Shown here: one piece after another, positions 14,746 through 24,121 of the stretch
Layout of the letters: each line of letters begins with the position of its first letter
Position numbering within the stretch: the first letter of the stretch is position 1
NCBI GenBank assembly: GCA_946479435.1
Contig: CAMLFX010000029.1
Location: 1 to 30,399, forward strand
Reading direction: 5' to 3'
Origin: an uncultured Sphingobacteriales bacterium
GTDB lineage: Bacteria > Bacteroidota > Bacteroidia > Chitinophagales > Chitinophagaceae
DNA length: 30,399 nt
Notes under the pieces: model-generated
The model's database searches: none
Seen by the model: only the letters and a program-made list of their open reading frames with translations
What the model was told of the DNA's origin: nothing
Made by a program: the position numbers and the translations under genes

Positions 14746-15543
14746 ATGGCTAAAGCTGATCGTTCATTAAGTAAAGGCACTGGGAAAAAAGAAAATAAGA
14801 TCAATACAATACTGATCACACAGCCCAAGCCCGAAACAGATAAATCTCCTTACTACGACCTGGCTAAAAAATTCGATCTTAAGCTCGAATTTCACCCGTT
14901 TATTCATGTAGAAGGATTAAGCGGTAAGGAATTTCGAAAACAACGTATAGATATTTCTGAATATACGGCAATCATTTTTACCAGTCGCAATGCAATCGAC
15001 CATTTCTTCCGTATATGCGAAGAACTAAAAGTGAAGGTATCGCAGGATATGAAATACTTCTGCATCACCGAAGCGGTTGCCCTGTATTTGCAAAAATTCA
15101 TATTGTACCGTAAACGCAAAGTGTTCTTTTCGCCCGATGGAAGCACCGATGGGTTGCTTGAGGTAATAGGCAAGCATAAACACAACGAGAAATTCATATT
15201 GCCTACGGCCGATAACGGCAAGAACGATATTGCCCAATTTTTGTCAAAAAACAATATTGAATTTGTTGAATGCACCCTATATCGTACTGTATCAAACGAT
15301 ATAGCACCTGTAATGAAGAACTCTTTCGACCTGATTGTATTCTTCAGCCCGTTCAGTGTGCAAACATTATTTGACCATGATCCTAAATTCAAGCAAAATG
15401 GCACATTGATAGGCGCTTTTGGCCCTACAACTTCCAAAGCTATTGAAGATGCAGGGCTAAGGCTTGATGTGAAGGCCCCCGCGCCCAATGCGCCATCAAT
15501 GGTATCGGCACTGGAGATGTATATTACCGACCAGAAAAAATAA
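14746..15543 (+). CDS. hemD: Uroporphyrinogen-III synthase
   Basis: Closes and inverts ring D of hydroxymethylbilane to make uroporphyrinogen III, the branch point for haem and sirohaem. The 265-residue product has the two-lobe HemD fold: TILITQPKPE and the TAIIFTSRNAIDHFF strand-helix in the first lobe, then FILPTADNGKNDIAQFL and the LIVFFSPFSVQTLF strand in the second, with GAFGPTTSKAIEDAGL near the end, the standard HemD signature. A Lys-rich N-terminal stretch of about 18 residues precedes the fold. Sequence conservation in this family is low, so the call rests on motif order. A strong terminator follows directly. Together with DUF4271 and the divergent hemW it forms a small haem locus. 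Confidence 0.88.
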   Translation: MAKADRSLSKGTGKKENKINTILITQPKPETDKSPYYDLAKKFDLKLEFHPFIHVEGLSGKEFRKQRIDISEYTAIIFTSRNAIDHFFRICEELKVKVSQDMKYFCITEAVALYLQKFILYRKRKVFFSPDGSTDGLLEVIGKHKHNEKFILPTADNGKNDIAQFLSKNNIEFVECTLYRTVSNDIAPVMKNSFDLIVFFSPFSVQTLFDHDPKFKQNGTLIGAFGPTTSKAIEDAGLRLDVKAPAPNAPSMVSALEMYITDQKK

Positions 15544-15564
15544 TACAGATAAACATATTTAACT

Positions 15565-15593
15565 ATCCCGGCCACAAGCGCCGGGATTTTTTT
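15565..15593 (+). terminator. Terminator of DUF4271-hemD
   Basis: ATCCCGGC (15565-15572) with GCCGGGAT (15580-15587), a perfect 8-bp stem with a 7-base loop and seven T in all. The same stem is used after gldN at 22557. Confidence 0.85.
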
Positions 15594-15627
15594 ATTGCCT
15601 GAAGTGTCTATTGCCTAATTTGCGACC

Positions 15628-17646
15628 ATGCCCAACAGACTAATAAACGAACAAAGTCCGTACTTATTGCAACATGCGCATAACCCTGTAGACTGGTACC
15701 CGTGGGGAGATGAAGCATTTGAAAAAGCAGAAAAAGAGCAAAAGCCAATATTGGTAAGTATAGGGTATGCTGCCTGCCATTGGTGCCATGTTATGGAGCA
15801 TGAAAGTTTTGAAGATGAAGCCACGGCGGCATACATGAATGAGCATTTTATAAACATAAAAGTTGATCGTGAAGAACGCCCTGATGTAGACCATTTATAC
15901 ATGGATGCGGTACAGGCTATAAGCGGCAGCGGGGGATGGCCTCTTAATGTGTTTGTTACGCCCGCTAAAGCGCCCTTCTACGGAGGCACCTACTTCCCGC
16001 CGCGACCGGCTTATAGCCGCCCTTCATGGCTACAGCTACTGCAACGTATAAACCAGTTATGGGATGAGCAGCGAGATGAAGTGAACGGGCAGGGAGCACA
16101 GTTATTAAAACACCTGCAACAAGCATCGCTGCAAACTACTATGCAAACGAACAGCACTTTGCTGGATAAGGAAGCATGCAAAAAAATGTGTGGTAGCCTG
16201 TTACAAATGGCTGATAAAGAATTGGGTGGTTTTGGCAATGCGCCAAAATTTCCCGGTACAATGGCCATCAATTTTTTGCTGGAACATTATCATTTCACAA
16301 AAAATGAACAGGCACTGGAGCATGCATTGCACAGCCTGGACGCAATGCTGGAAGGAGGCATTTACGACCAGCTTGCAGGCGGTTTCTGCCGCTATTCAAC
16401 CGATGCACAATGGCTTGCTCCACACTTTGAGAAAATGTTGTATGATAATGCATTGCTCATAATTTCACTGTGCCATGCTTACGACATTACTAAGGATGAA
16501 AAATACAAGCGCGTAGCTGAAGAAACGATAGCCTTTGTAAACGCTGAACTGCAAGATAGCAGCGGGTTATACTACAGTGCGCTTGATGCGGATAGTGAAG
16601 GGGTTGAAGGCAAATTTTATACATGGACATGGGAGGAATGGCAACAATATTCAGGCGACGACAATGGTATTGCTGCATTGTATTTTGGTGTTAGCGAAGA
16701 AGGTAATTGGGAGGGAACGAATATACTTAATGTAGCAGCCCCGCTACAGGCTATAGCAATGCAAACAGGCTTGGGTGAAGAAACCGTTTCGCAGCATATA
16801 GCGAAGGTGAAAAAGAATTTATTGCATGCACGTGCAAAAAGGATACGGCCGCTTACAGACGACAAAAGTCTTTTGTCATGGAATGCCTTGATGAATATTG
16901 CATTGATAAAAGCCGGTACATCATTTGGTAACGATACTTACTTGATCGCTGCCACGAGGCATATACACACAATGCTGGAGGCATTCAACAACGAAGAACT
17001 ATGTCATGTATGGAAAAAAGGAGAGGCGAAAATTATCGCTAATATCGATGATTATGCTTATCTCATTCAGGCTTTGATAGAACTATCGGTTGCAACAGGG
17101 GAGGAACGCTGGCTGTTGAAGGCAAATGAGTTAGCTAAAACAGTGCTGGCCGATTTTATACATGAAGATGGCGATTATTTTTACTTCAGTTCGGCCATGC
17201 AAAAGGATATACCTGTGCGTAAAGTGGATAAGTATGATGGCGCACAACCATCGGCCAATGCAGTAATGGCGGGCAACCTGTTTGTATTAGGTGTATGTAT
17301 GGATAATACAGCTTTTATTGAGCAAAGCCAGGCTATGTGGCAGCAAATGGCGCAGGTGGCAATGCAGCACACCTACTCGTTTGCCCAATGGGCTTTATGG
17401 CAGCAACGATATGTGTATGGTATTAAGACGGTAGTAATAGCTTCGGAAGATGGGGATGCTTTACTAAAAAAATGGCATGAAAACTATTTACCCAACGTAT
17501 ATTGCCTTACTTCTAAAAAAGAAATATCTGAAATACCCCTGTTGAAACATAAGTTTTTACAATCTCAAACACATATATTTGTTTGTACAGAATCGGCGTG
17601 TATGCCACCAGTGGCTGATTTAGAGAGTGCTTTGAAGTTTATTTAA
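15628..17646 (+). CDS. DUF255 thioredoxin-fold protein (YyaL/SPATA20 family)
   Basis: A 672-residue cytoplasmic protein related to bacterial YyaL and human SPATA20. The N-terminal thioredoxin-like domain (about 1-165) begins [21 protein letters not shown] and has the redox motif Cys50-His-Trp-Cys53 in [15 protein letters not shown], then [13 protein letters not shown] and GGWPLNVF. The rest is an alpha/alpha barrel like that of glycoside-processing enzymes, with [49 protein letters not shown] and [12 protein letters not shown] blocks. Length and motif order are normal for the family. The true substrate is not known; older annotations call it thymidylate-kinase-like or N-acylglucosamine-epimerase-like. 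It stands alone between the hemD terminator and gldK. Confidence 0.93.
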   Translation: MPNRLINEQSPYLLQHAHNPVDWYPWGDEAFEKAEKEQKPILVSIGYAACHWCHVMEHESFEDEATAAYMNEHFINIKVDREERPDVDHLYMDAVQAISGSGGWPLNVFVTPAKAPFYGGTYFPPRPAYSRPSWLQLLQRINQLWDEQRDEVNGQGAQLLKHLQQASLQTTMQTNSTLLDKEACKKMCGSLLQMADKELGGFGNAPKFPGTMAINFLLEHYHFTKNEQALEHALHSLDAMLEGGIYDQLAGGFCRYSTDAQWLAPHFEKMLYDNALLIISLCHAYDITKDEKYKRVAEETIAFVNAELQDSSGLYYSALDADSEGVEGKFYTWTWEEWQQYSGDDNGIAALYFGVSEEGNWEGTNILNVAAPLQAIAMQTGLGEETVSQHIAKVKKNLLHARAKRIRPLTDDKSLLSWNALMNIALIKAGTSFGNDTYLIAATRHIHTMLEAFNNEELCHVWKKGEAKIIANIDDYAYLIQALIELSVATGEERWLLKANELAKTVLADFIHEDGDYFYFSSAMQKDIPVRKVDKYDGAQPSANAVMAGNLFVLGVCMDNTAFIEQSQAMWQQMAQVAMQHTYSFAQWALWQQRYVYGIKTVVIASEDGDALLKKWHENYLPNVYCLTSKKEISEIPLLKHKFLQSQTHIFVCTESACMPPVADLESALKFI

Positions 17647-17825
17647 GTTTAAACAACTAAGATTTTTCTAAATGTATCAGGCTGAAATTCTTAACAAATT
17701 TTTTTTTGGTACTTGCATTTTTGGAAAAATCTTTAAATATTGTGCATCGGTTCTTTGGTGAACATGCTTCAGAACCCAAAAAATTACTTTATTTGCCTAA
17801 TAGCAAAAACAACAACATCAGTAGT

Positions 17826-19082
17826 ATGAAACAACTTTCCCTGAAGATCTCGGCTATTGCCTTACTCGCATTAGGTGCAAGCTGTGGTAAACCGGGTCCT
17901 GGAGGTCAACTTGTTGGTGAAGCCAATATGATGAATTACAAGGCACCTGTACCTCTTGGCATGGTGTATGTTCCCTCAGGCGTTTTGAAAATGGGAGCTA
18001 GTGATGAGGATGTACGTGGTAAAAACGACGCGTTGATACGTACAGTGCAAATGAGCGGCTACTATATGGACGCTACAGAGATCTCAAATGCGGAATATCG
18101 TCAGTTCACCAACTGGGTGCGCGATTCTATCGCACATACCCAATTGGGCGATTTTATAGATAACCCCGATGGTACGCAGCAAGTAGATATGAGAAAACGT
18201 ATCAACTGGCGCGACCAGGATTTGCAAGATCAATTAGCAAACCTTTATATAGCTCCTGAACAATCAGGCTGGGGTTCGAAAGAATTCGATAACAGCAAGC
18301 TTGTTTACAACTATGAAGTGTTTGATTACGACCAGGCGGTTCTTAATCCTAACCAACCAAGAACTAACTTCATTGTAAAGCATACCGTAGCGGTTTATCC
18401 TGATACTACCGTGTGGGTAAAACAACTAAGCTATTCTTATAACGAACCTATAGCAATGCAGTATAACTGGTTCCCTGCTTTCAACAACTACCCTGTAGTT
18501 GGTGTTAACTGGGTTCAGGCTAATGCATTCTGTAACTGGCGTACGCAGCTTTGGAGAGGCGAACGCAGCAAAACAAAACAATACTTTGAAGGCGAATTCA
18601 CCTTGCCTAACGAAACACAATGGGAGTGGGCAGCACGTGGTGGCCGTACAGAGTCTCCATACCCATGGGGTGGTCCGTACCTGGTAAACAAAAAAGGTTG
18701 TTACCTGGCTAACTTCAAGCCACAACGTGGTAACTATGCTGCCGACGGTGGCTTGTACACTGTACCTGTTGACCGCTACTGGCCTAACGATTATGGTCTG
18801 TACAACATGGCGGGTAACGTATCTGAGTGGACAAGTTCTTCTTACTTCGGTAATGCTTACCAAACAGTTGCGGATATCAACCCAACAGTTAATTATCAAA
18901 TACGTGAAAATGATCCTCAATGGTTACGCCGTAAAGTAATACGCGGTGGTAGCTGGAGAGACGTAGCTTTCTACCTGCAAACCAGCACTCGCGATTACGA
19001 GTATGCTGATACTGCAAAAGCTTATATAGGTTTCCGTTGCGTTTATCAACAAATAGCACCTGCATTAACCAATAGGCGCTAG
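17826..19082 (+). CDS. gldK: GldK, type IX secretion outer-membrane lipoprotein
   Basis: GldK (PorK) is a lipoprotein that forms rings with GldN under the outer membrane and couples the GldLM motor to the T9SS translocon. The 418-residue product starts MKQLSLKISAIALLALGASC, a lipoprotein signal with Cys20. The frame is open upstream to a TTG at 17706, but the lipobox fixes the ATG at 17826. The body is a formylglycine-generating-enzyme-type (FGE-sulfatase) domain from about residue 40: LGMVYVPSGVLKMGASDEDV, a WEWAARGG block, GNVSEWTSS, the RGGSWRDV segment and IGFRCVY near the end. A TTTATTTG at 17788-17795 is one base away from the -7 consensus and may be part of its promoter. It heads the gldKLMN set. 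Confidence 0.96.
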   Translation: MKQLSLKISAIALLALGASCGKPGPGGQLVGEANMMNYKAPVPLGMVYVPSGVLKMGASDEDVRGKNDALIRTVQMSGYYMDATEISNAEYRQFTNWVRDSIAHTQLGDFIDNPDGTQQVDMRKRINWRDQDLQDQLANLYIAPEQSGWGSKEFDNSKLVYNYEVFDYDQAVLNPNQPRTNFIVKHTVAVYPDTTVWVKQLSYSYNEPIAMQYNWFPAFNNYPVVGVNWVQANAFCNWRTQLWRGERSKTKQYFEGEFTLPNETQWEWAARGGRTESPYPWGGPYLVNKKGCYLANFKPQRGNYAADGGLYTVPVDRYWPNDYGLYNMAGNVSEWTSSSYFGNAYQTVADINPTVNYQIRENDPQWLRRKVIRGGSWRDVAFYLQTSTRDYEYADTAKAYIGFRCVYQQIAPALTNRR

Positions 19083-19142
19083 TAATAAAAAAAATAGAAA
19101 TAAGTATTTTTCATTTTCAACCTCTTAGAAAATCATAGAAAA

Positions 19143-19961
19143 ATGAATTCAATAGCACTGTTTTTTGAGACCAAGCAAGGCAAGTATATTAAAAACTTCA
19201 TTATCGGCCTTGGTGCGTCGGTGGTACTTTTGGGAGCGCTGTTCAAAATACAGCACTGGCCTGGTGCAGGTATAATGCTAACTGTGGGTATGTGTACAGA
19301 GGCGTTCATCTTTGCTATGCTTGGTATATTGCCTCCGCATAAAGATTACTATTGGGAACGTTTTTATCCAGGTATTGATGAGAACCCCCACGTAGAGGCA
19401 TACCGTAAAGGTGTTAAGTTTGATTCTGCTGCGGGTAAAGCATCTCCTGGTGCTGCGCTGGATAAAATGATGGAAGATGCGCAAATAGCACCGGCCAACA
19501 TACGTCGCCTGGGCGATAACCTGCAACGCTTCGGTACAGTGGTAGAGCAAATAAAAGATATATCTGATATTACCTCGGCTACTAATGAATACTCAAGCAA
19601 CGCACGTGAAGCGGCAACTGCTCTGGGTGAAATGAAAAATACTTTCGTAGGTGCTAGTAATACAATGTCATCATTTAACAATGCAGCTGATGATACTGCT
19701 AGGTTCCATGAACAAGTACAAGTACTGTCAAGAAACCTTGGTTCACTTAACCAGATATATGAAGTAGAACTTTCTGATGCTAACAACCATCTGAAAGCAA
19801 TGAACAAGTTCTACAGCAATCTGGTAAATGCATCAGACGCAATGGCTTCAAGTGCTACAGATGCAGTTGCCGCTAAAGAACAAATAGCGCTTCTGTCTAA
19901 GAACTTGACCACATTGAATCAGATATATGGTAACATGCTTTCAGCAATGCAAGGCCGTTAA
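19143..19961 (+). CDS. gldL: GldL, inner-membrane motor protein of T9SS
   Basis: GldL and GldM form the proton-driven inner-membrane motor of the type IX secretion and gliding machine, with five GldL subunits around a GldM dimer. The 272-residue product has the two expected membrane helices at about 18-36 and 43-62. The motif GALFKIQHWPGAG lies in the connection, and CTEAFIFAML in the second helix carries Glu53, which aligns with the conserved membrane glutamate of Flavobacterium GldL. After PPHKDYYWERFYPGIDE comes a long helical cytoplasmic region with two copies of an LS-x-NL-x-x-LNQIY segment (about 197-208 and 252-263). It starts 60 bases after gldK. Confidence 0.96.
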   Translation: MNSIALFFETKQGKYIKNFIIGLGASVVLLGALFKIQHWPGAGIMLTVGMCTEAFIFAMLGILPPHKDYYWERFYPGIDENPHVEAYRKGVKFDSAAGKASPGAALDKMMEDAQIAPANIRRLGDNLQRFGTVVEQIKDISDITSATNEYSSNAREAATALGEMKNTFVGASNTMSSFNNAADDTARFHEQVQVLSRNLGSLNQIYEVELSDANNHLKAMNKFYSNLVNASDAMASSATDAVAAKEQIALLSKNLTTLNQIYGNMLSAMQGR

Positions 19962-20030
19962 TATCAATATTCAGTAGATTTTTAGTGATAACATTTAATA
20001 TTATTATAACCTCAGTAAAATAGTTACAGG

Positions 20031-21578
20031 ATGTCGATGCCCAAAGAGCCGCGGCAGCTGATGATCAACCTCATGTATTTGGTGTTGACCGCGATGCTAG
20101 CCCTGAACGTATCTTCCGAGATATTGCATGCGTTCAAAACTATTAACCAAAGTATCGGTGCTTCTAATAAATCAATAGTTGATAAAAACTCAAAACTTTA
20201 TCAGGGCTTTGAAGATCAGGAGAACCAGGAAGGCCAACGCGAACGCGTAAAGCCTTACAATGATAAAGCTAAACAGGTAAAAGCAGCTTCTGAAGAAGTT
20301 GTAAAATACCTTGAAGGCTGGAAAGAAAAAGTGATCACAGAATCTGGAGGCCGTGAAGCCAATGGCGAGATCAAAAGAGAAGATAATATCGATGCGAGTA
20401 CACTGTTGCTAGTAGAAAGGAAAGGTGGTGACGAATTGAAGAAGAAACTTCAGGATTATCGCGATCTGTTGTTAAGCACAATCAACCCCGCTTTGAAAGC
20501 TCAATTCGAAAACGATCTTCCGGTAAAAATTGTTGAGCCTGCAAAATCTGATAATAATCCTCAGGCCGATTGGTCGGTAGGTTATTTTCATAACATGCCA
20601 ACAATGGCTGTTATTACGCTTCTTTCTAAATTCCAGAATGACGTACGTAATAGTGAAGCTGTTGTAGTACAGCAGCTGGCAAAAGAAGCCGGTGATATCC
20701 AGGTTAAGTTCGATGCCATTCAGGCAATAGCAGTACCTAAAACAAGCTATGCCCTTGCAGGTCAAAAAGTAGAAGCGCAGATCATGCTGGCTGCTTATAA
20801 TAAAGCTGTTAGCCCACAAGTAACTTCAAGCAGCGGCCGTGTTTCTAAAGTAGAAGATGGTATAGCTTACTGGGAAACTTCTGCATCAGGTGTAGGTCTG
20901 CAAACTGTTCGCGGTACCGTAAGCATCAATCTGGGCGGCCGTTTAGAAACTAAGCCATACGAATTCCAATATATGGTAGGTTCAACTGGTGCTTCTATGC
21001 AGCTTGATAAAATGAACGTTTTCTATATTGGCGTACAGAACCCGATAACAGTAAGTGCTGCAGGTTATTCGCTGGAAGATGTATCGGTAAGTATCCCCGG
21101 TGCTAATGTTGCCCCAGGCCCCGGTAAAGGACAATTTATTGTAACTGCCGATAAGCCCGGTAAAGTAGTAGCATCCATCAATGCGAAAGACGCTACAGGT
21201 GTTAAACAGGTAGGCAGTATGGAAGTACGTGTAAAATACATTCCTGACCCCGTAGCTAAAATAGGTGGTAAAACAGGTGGCGGTATACCTTCAAACCAAT
21301 TCAAAGTACAGCAGGGTATTGTAGCTGTGCTTGATGGCTTTGATTTCGAAGCGCGTTTTATAGTTAACAGCTTCCAGTTCAGTATGCTGCCAAAACGTGG
21401 TGAATTGATCGGGCCGTTCCAGGTAAGTAATTCACCGCTGTTTAGCGCAAATAAACAAGTACAGGACGCAATTGCCCGTTCAAAACCAGGCGATAGAATA
21501 TATCTTGAAGAAATCAGAGGCATAGGACCGGATAAAAGAAGCCGTGCATTGTCTCCTATCTCTTTACTTCTTCAATAG
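20031..21578 (+). CDS. gldM: GldM, periplasmic stalk of the T9SS motor
   Basis: GldM spans from the inner membrane to the GldKN ring, as a dimer that is thought to rotate inside GldL. The 515-residue product has a short cytoplasmic start followed by one membrane helix, in the signature PRQLMINLMYLVLTAMLALNV (about 7-27), and then SSEILHAFKTINQSI. The rest is periplasmic: a helical D1 region (about 40-220) and three beta domains to the C-terminus, with VKVVASINAKD-like beta strands and the segment IGGKTGGGIPSNQFK typical of the third and fourth domains. Length matches family members. The gene is 69 bases after gldL and 40 bases before gldN. Confidence 0.96.
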   Translation: MSMPKEPRQLMINLMYLVLTAMLALNVSSEILHAFKTINQSIGASNKSIVDKNSKLYQGFEDQENQEGQRERVKPYNDKAKQVKAASEEVVKYLEGWKEKVITESGGREANGEIKREDNIDASTLLLVERKGGDELKKKLQDYRDLLLSTINPALKAQFENDLPVKIVEPAKSDNNPQADWSVGYFHNMPTMAVITLLSKFQNDVRNSEAVVVQQLAKEAGDIQVKFDAIQAIAVPKTSYALAGQKVEAQIMLAAYNKAVSPQVTSSSGRVSKVEDGIAYWETSASGVGLQTVRGTVSINLGGRLETKPYEFQYMVGSTGASMQLDKMNVFYIGVQNPITVSAAGYSLEDVSVSIPGANVAPGPGKGQFIVTADKPGKVVASINAKDATGVKQVGSMEVRVKYIPDPVAKIGGKTGGGIPSNQFKVQQGIVAVLDGFDFEARFIVNSFQFSMLPKRGELIGPFQVSNSPLFSANKQVQDAIARSKPGDRIYLEEIRGIGPDKRSRALSPISLLLQ

Positions 21579-21618
21579 TATTTTTTAATTTTACTAATCA
21601 GCAAACCGTACAAGGATT

Positions 21619-22536
21619 ATGAGTATCCTAAAAAAATACAGAATTGCAGCTTCTACAGCGCTCCTCTTCGTTAGTGCAACGGCGTTCGCCCAAAACACTA
21701 CAATTATGGATCAGTCCCAGTCTCAGTTCAGCTCTTACGAAGGGGTGAACAATAACTGGCAGCCATCATTAGTTACCGATGGTGTTTACGATCGCGTACC
21801 ACACGTCAATAAAACATTGAACTGGCAACCCGTTCGTGAAGCTGATATCATGTGGAAGAAAAGGGTATGGCGTGAAATTGATACACGCGAAAAGCAAAAC
21901 ATGGCTTTCCGTTATCCGGGCGATGATTATACCGGCGGTGGTTACTTCATCGAAATTATCCTGGATGCTGTAAAGAAAGGCAAGATAAAAGCATACTCTA
22001 ATATGGATGACAGGTTCACATCCGCTCTTACAAAAGAGCAGATAATGGAACTGCTGATAGGTAAGCCTGATACTATTCTTGTTGAAAACCCTATTACGGG
22101 TCAAATGGAAATGCGTATATCAAGCCGCGAATTCAACCCTGATGTGGTAACTAAATACCGTATTAAAGAAGACTGGGTTTTCGATCGCAACCTTGGCCGT
22201 ATGGTAGTGCGTATTATAGGTGTAGCTCCTATACAAGATAAATACAATGACGATGGTACTTTCCGTGCATCGCAAGCTGTGTTCTGGTTGTACTATCCTG
22301 AAATGCGTGAAATGCTGGCTCAGTATGAGGTATTCAATCCTGAAAATGATGTAGCACGTATGTCATGGGAAGAGTATTTTGAAGGCCGATATTTTTCAAG
22401 CCGCATTATTAAAACAAGTAATCCTTTCGATCTTACCTTCAGAGAAAGAGGCATGTCGAACATGGAAGCACTGTACGAAGGACAAAAATCAACGGAAATG
22501 TTGATGAACAAGGAACACGATCTTTGGGTTTATTAA
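21619..22536 (+). CDS. gldN: GldN, periplasmic ring partner of GldK
   Basis: GldN (PorN) is the periplasmic partner of GldK in the T9SS ring and contacts the GldM tip. The 305-residue product has a cleavable signal peptide (about 1-24, ending AFA before Gln). The mature protein has DGVYDRVPHV, then ADIMWKKRVWREIDTREKQN, the GldN hallmark, and later the segments IKEDWVFDRNLGRMVVRI, APIQDKY and VFWLYYPEMREML. An AAGGA lies just before the ATG. A strong terminator follows at 22557, so gldN closes the operon. No porP/sprF gene, often found with this set, is present next to it. Confidence 0.96.
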   Translation: MSILKKYRIAASTALLFVSATAFAQNTTIMDQSQSQFSSYEGVNNNWQPSLVTDGVYDRVPHVNKTLNWQPVREADIMWKKRVWREIDTREKQNMAFRYPGDDYTGGGYFIEIILDAVKKGKIKAYSNMDDRFTSALTKEQIMELLIGKPDTILVENPITGQMEMRISSREFNPDVVTKYRIKEDWVFDRNLGRMVVRIIGVAPIQDKYNDDGTFRASQAVFWLYYPEMREMLAQYEVFNPENDVARMSWEEYFEGRYFSSRIIKTSNPFDLTFRERGMSNMEALYEGQKSTEMLMNKEHDLWVY

Positions 22537-22556
22537 TAATATTTTGCTGATATAAG

Positions 22557-22584
22557 ATCCCGGCTTAATGCCGGGATTTTTTTT
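22557..22584 (+). terminator. Terminator of gldKLMN
   Basis: ATCCCGGC (22557-22564) with GCCGGGAT (22570-22577), perfect 8-bp stem, TTAAT loop and a run of T. The stem is identical to that of the hemD terminator at 15565. Confidence 0.88.
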
Positions 22585-22650
22585 ATCATTATCATAGCTT
22601 TTTACTCTGCACTTTAGCAACTATCTTGTGTTTGTTTTTAAGCATATTTC

Positions 22651-23382
22651 ATGAGTCAGGATGGTAAGCCGGTATTAGAAATTTGTCTTTCTCCGGCGCT
22701 ATTACATTTGTACGATACCAATAATAAAGTGGTAGTAATAATAGATGTGTTTCGTGCCACATCGACAATTGCAGCTGCGCTGCATAATGGGGCCAAATGC
22801 GTAATTCCCGTATCATCGGTACAGGAATGTATAGAGTTAGGCAGTAAAATAGGCAATAGTATAACTGCGGGGGAGCGCGATGGCAAAGTTGCTGTAGGTT
22901 TACAATATGGCAATTCCCCATCTGAATATCCACGTAGCTTTGTTGAGGGCAAGACCCTGGTACTTACCACAACCAATGGTACCCGCCTGTTGCACATGGT
23001 GAAGGGAGCTGATACTATTATAACAGGCGCGTTTCTAAATCTTTCTGCTATTTGCGATTACTTGATAAAGCAAGGTAAAGACGTAGTGCTGGGGTGCGCC
23101 GCCTGGAAAGATAAGTTTAACCTGGAAGATACTCTTTTTGCCGGCGCGGTTGCTGCCAGGTTGCAAGGCCATTTCGATACAAATTGCGATAGCACGCGTG
23201 CTGCCAGGCATTTATACGCGCAGTCTGGCGGCGATGACTTTATTGGTTTCCTTCGTGATAGTTCTCACTACCGGCGGCTTTCTGCGTATGGCTTGCAAGC
23301 TGATATGGAGTATTGTGCCACCCCCGATTTGCACCCGGTAGTACCTATACTACGTGGCAATGAACTAATAGTGGAAAACTAA
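22651..23382 (+). CDS. comB: 2-phosphosulfolactate phosphatase (ComB family)
   Basis: ComB removes phosphate from 2-phosphosulfolactate, with Mg2+, to give sulfolactate; in methanogens this is the second step of coenzyme M synthesis. The 243-residue product has the family motifs VVVIIDVFRATSTI (27-40, with Asp32 and Arg35), AGERDGKVAVGLQYGNSP, the LTTTNGTRLL segment (about 104-113), and TRAARHLYAQ near the C-terminus. Length is normal. Bacteroidota do not make coenzyme M as far as is known, so sulfolactate could serve another pathway, such as sulfonate or sulfonolipid metabolism; this is inference. No comA or comC is next to it. Its stop is one base from the stop of the hydrolase gene on the other strand. 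Confidence 0.9.
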   Translation: MSQDGKPVLEICLSPALLHLYDTNNKVVVIIDVFRATSTIAAALHNGAKCVIPVSSVQECIELGSKIGNSITAGERDGKVAVGLQYGNSPSEYPRSFVEGKTLVLTTTNGTRLLHMVKGADTIITGAFLNLSAICDYLIKQGKDVVLGCAAWKDKFNLEDTLFAGAVAARLQGHFDTNCDSTRAARHLYAQSGGDDFIGFLRDSSHYRRLSAYGLQADMEYCATPDLHPVVPILRGNELIVEN

Positions 23383-23383
23383 C

Positions 23384-24022
23384 TCAGGTTAAGAACGGAT
23401 TAGATATTTGTTCGCGCGCTATAGTTGTTGATGGTCCATGCCCGCTATGTACCACAGTATCGGCAGGTAAAATAAGCAGTTGTGTACGTATGCTATTGAT
23501 AAGCGTATCGAAATTGCCACCCGGTAAGTCTGTACGGCCTATGCTTCCGGCAAATAGCACGTCACCACCAATCAGCCAGCCACCTTCTTTATAGTAAAAT
23601 ACAATACTGCCGGGTGAGTGGCCCGGGGTAAAGCGCACATCCACTATATCATCGCCTAAAACCAGCGGTTCACCTTCTTTAATATAGTAGTCTGCTTTCG
23701 GTGCGTCGTTAAAAGGAAAGCCAAACATTGCAGCACTTTGTTTCGCACTATTAAGCACCAGTATATCTTTTTCATGCATCCCAAACTTTATTCCATATTT
23801 TTCTTTCAAAGCATTTACTCCAAGTATATGGTCTATATGTGTATGAGTGTTAATAATACCCTGTGGTTGTAGTCCATTCACTTCAATATGTTGTAATAGG
23901 AAGTTTGTCTCAGTATTGTCATACATGCCGGGGTCCACAATCCAGCATTGCTTTTTATCGTTTATTATAAGATAGGTATTTTCCTGGAAGGGGTTAAACG
24001 TAAAAGACTGTATATATAACAT
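23384..24022 (-). CDS. Metallo-beta-lactamase-fold hydrolase (glyoxalase II-like)
   Basis: A 212-residue cytoplasmic hydrolase of the glyoxalase II / YcbL subgroup. The metal-binding motif is His60-Thr-His62-Ile-Asp64-His65 (THTHIDHILG), and further ligands are His135 (FTPGHSPGS), Asp154 (IGGDVLF) and His195 (VHSGHGPST). All are present, so it should bind two metal ions and be active, probably on a thioester such as a glutathione or other thiol conjugate. It lacks the C-terminal substrate-binding domain of full-size glyoxalase II. It is divergent from the big outer-membrane gene at 24122 with 99 bases between, and ends one base from the comB stop, so no terminator fits between those genes. 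Confidence 0.92.
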   Translation of the reverse strand: MLYIQSFTFNPFQENTYLIINDKKQCWIVDPGMYDNTETNFLLQHIEVNGLQPQGIINTHTHIDHILGVNALKEKYGIKFGMHEKDILVLNSAKQSAAMFGFPFNDAPKADYYIKEGEPLVLGDDIVDVRFTPGHSPGSIVFYYKEGGWLIGGDVLFAGSIGRTDLPGGNFDTLINSIRTQLLILPADTVVHSGHGPSTTIAREQISNPFLT

Positions 24023-24121
24023 TTAGTAAGTAATTTTTTCAGTAATTTAGAATGCAAACTAAGGCTTTCTTGGCATAAACTTTTTCTGCAAGTACTAAGC
24101 AACCGGCTCGCATCAGTATTT

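Noticed and set aside
14904..15575. 223-residue minus-strand ORF
   Set aside because: It is entirely antisense to hemD, whose motifs are clear; Ser/Cys/Phe-rich composition is typical of a shadow frame.
17706..17825. N-terminal extension of gldK from a TTG
   Set aside because: The lipoprotein signal peptide starts at the ATG at 17826; an extension of 40 residues would bury it.
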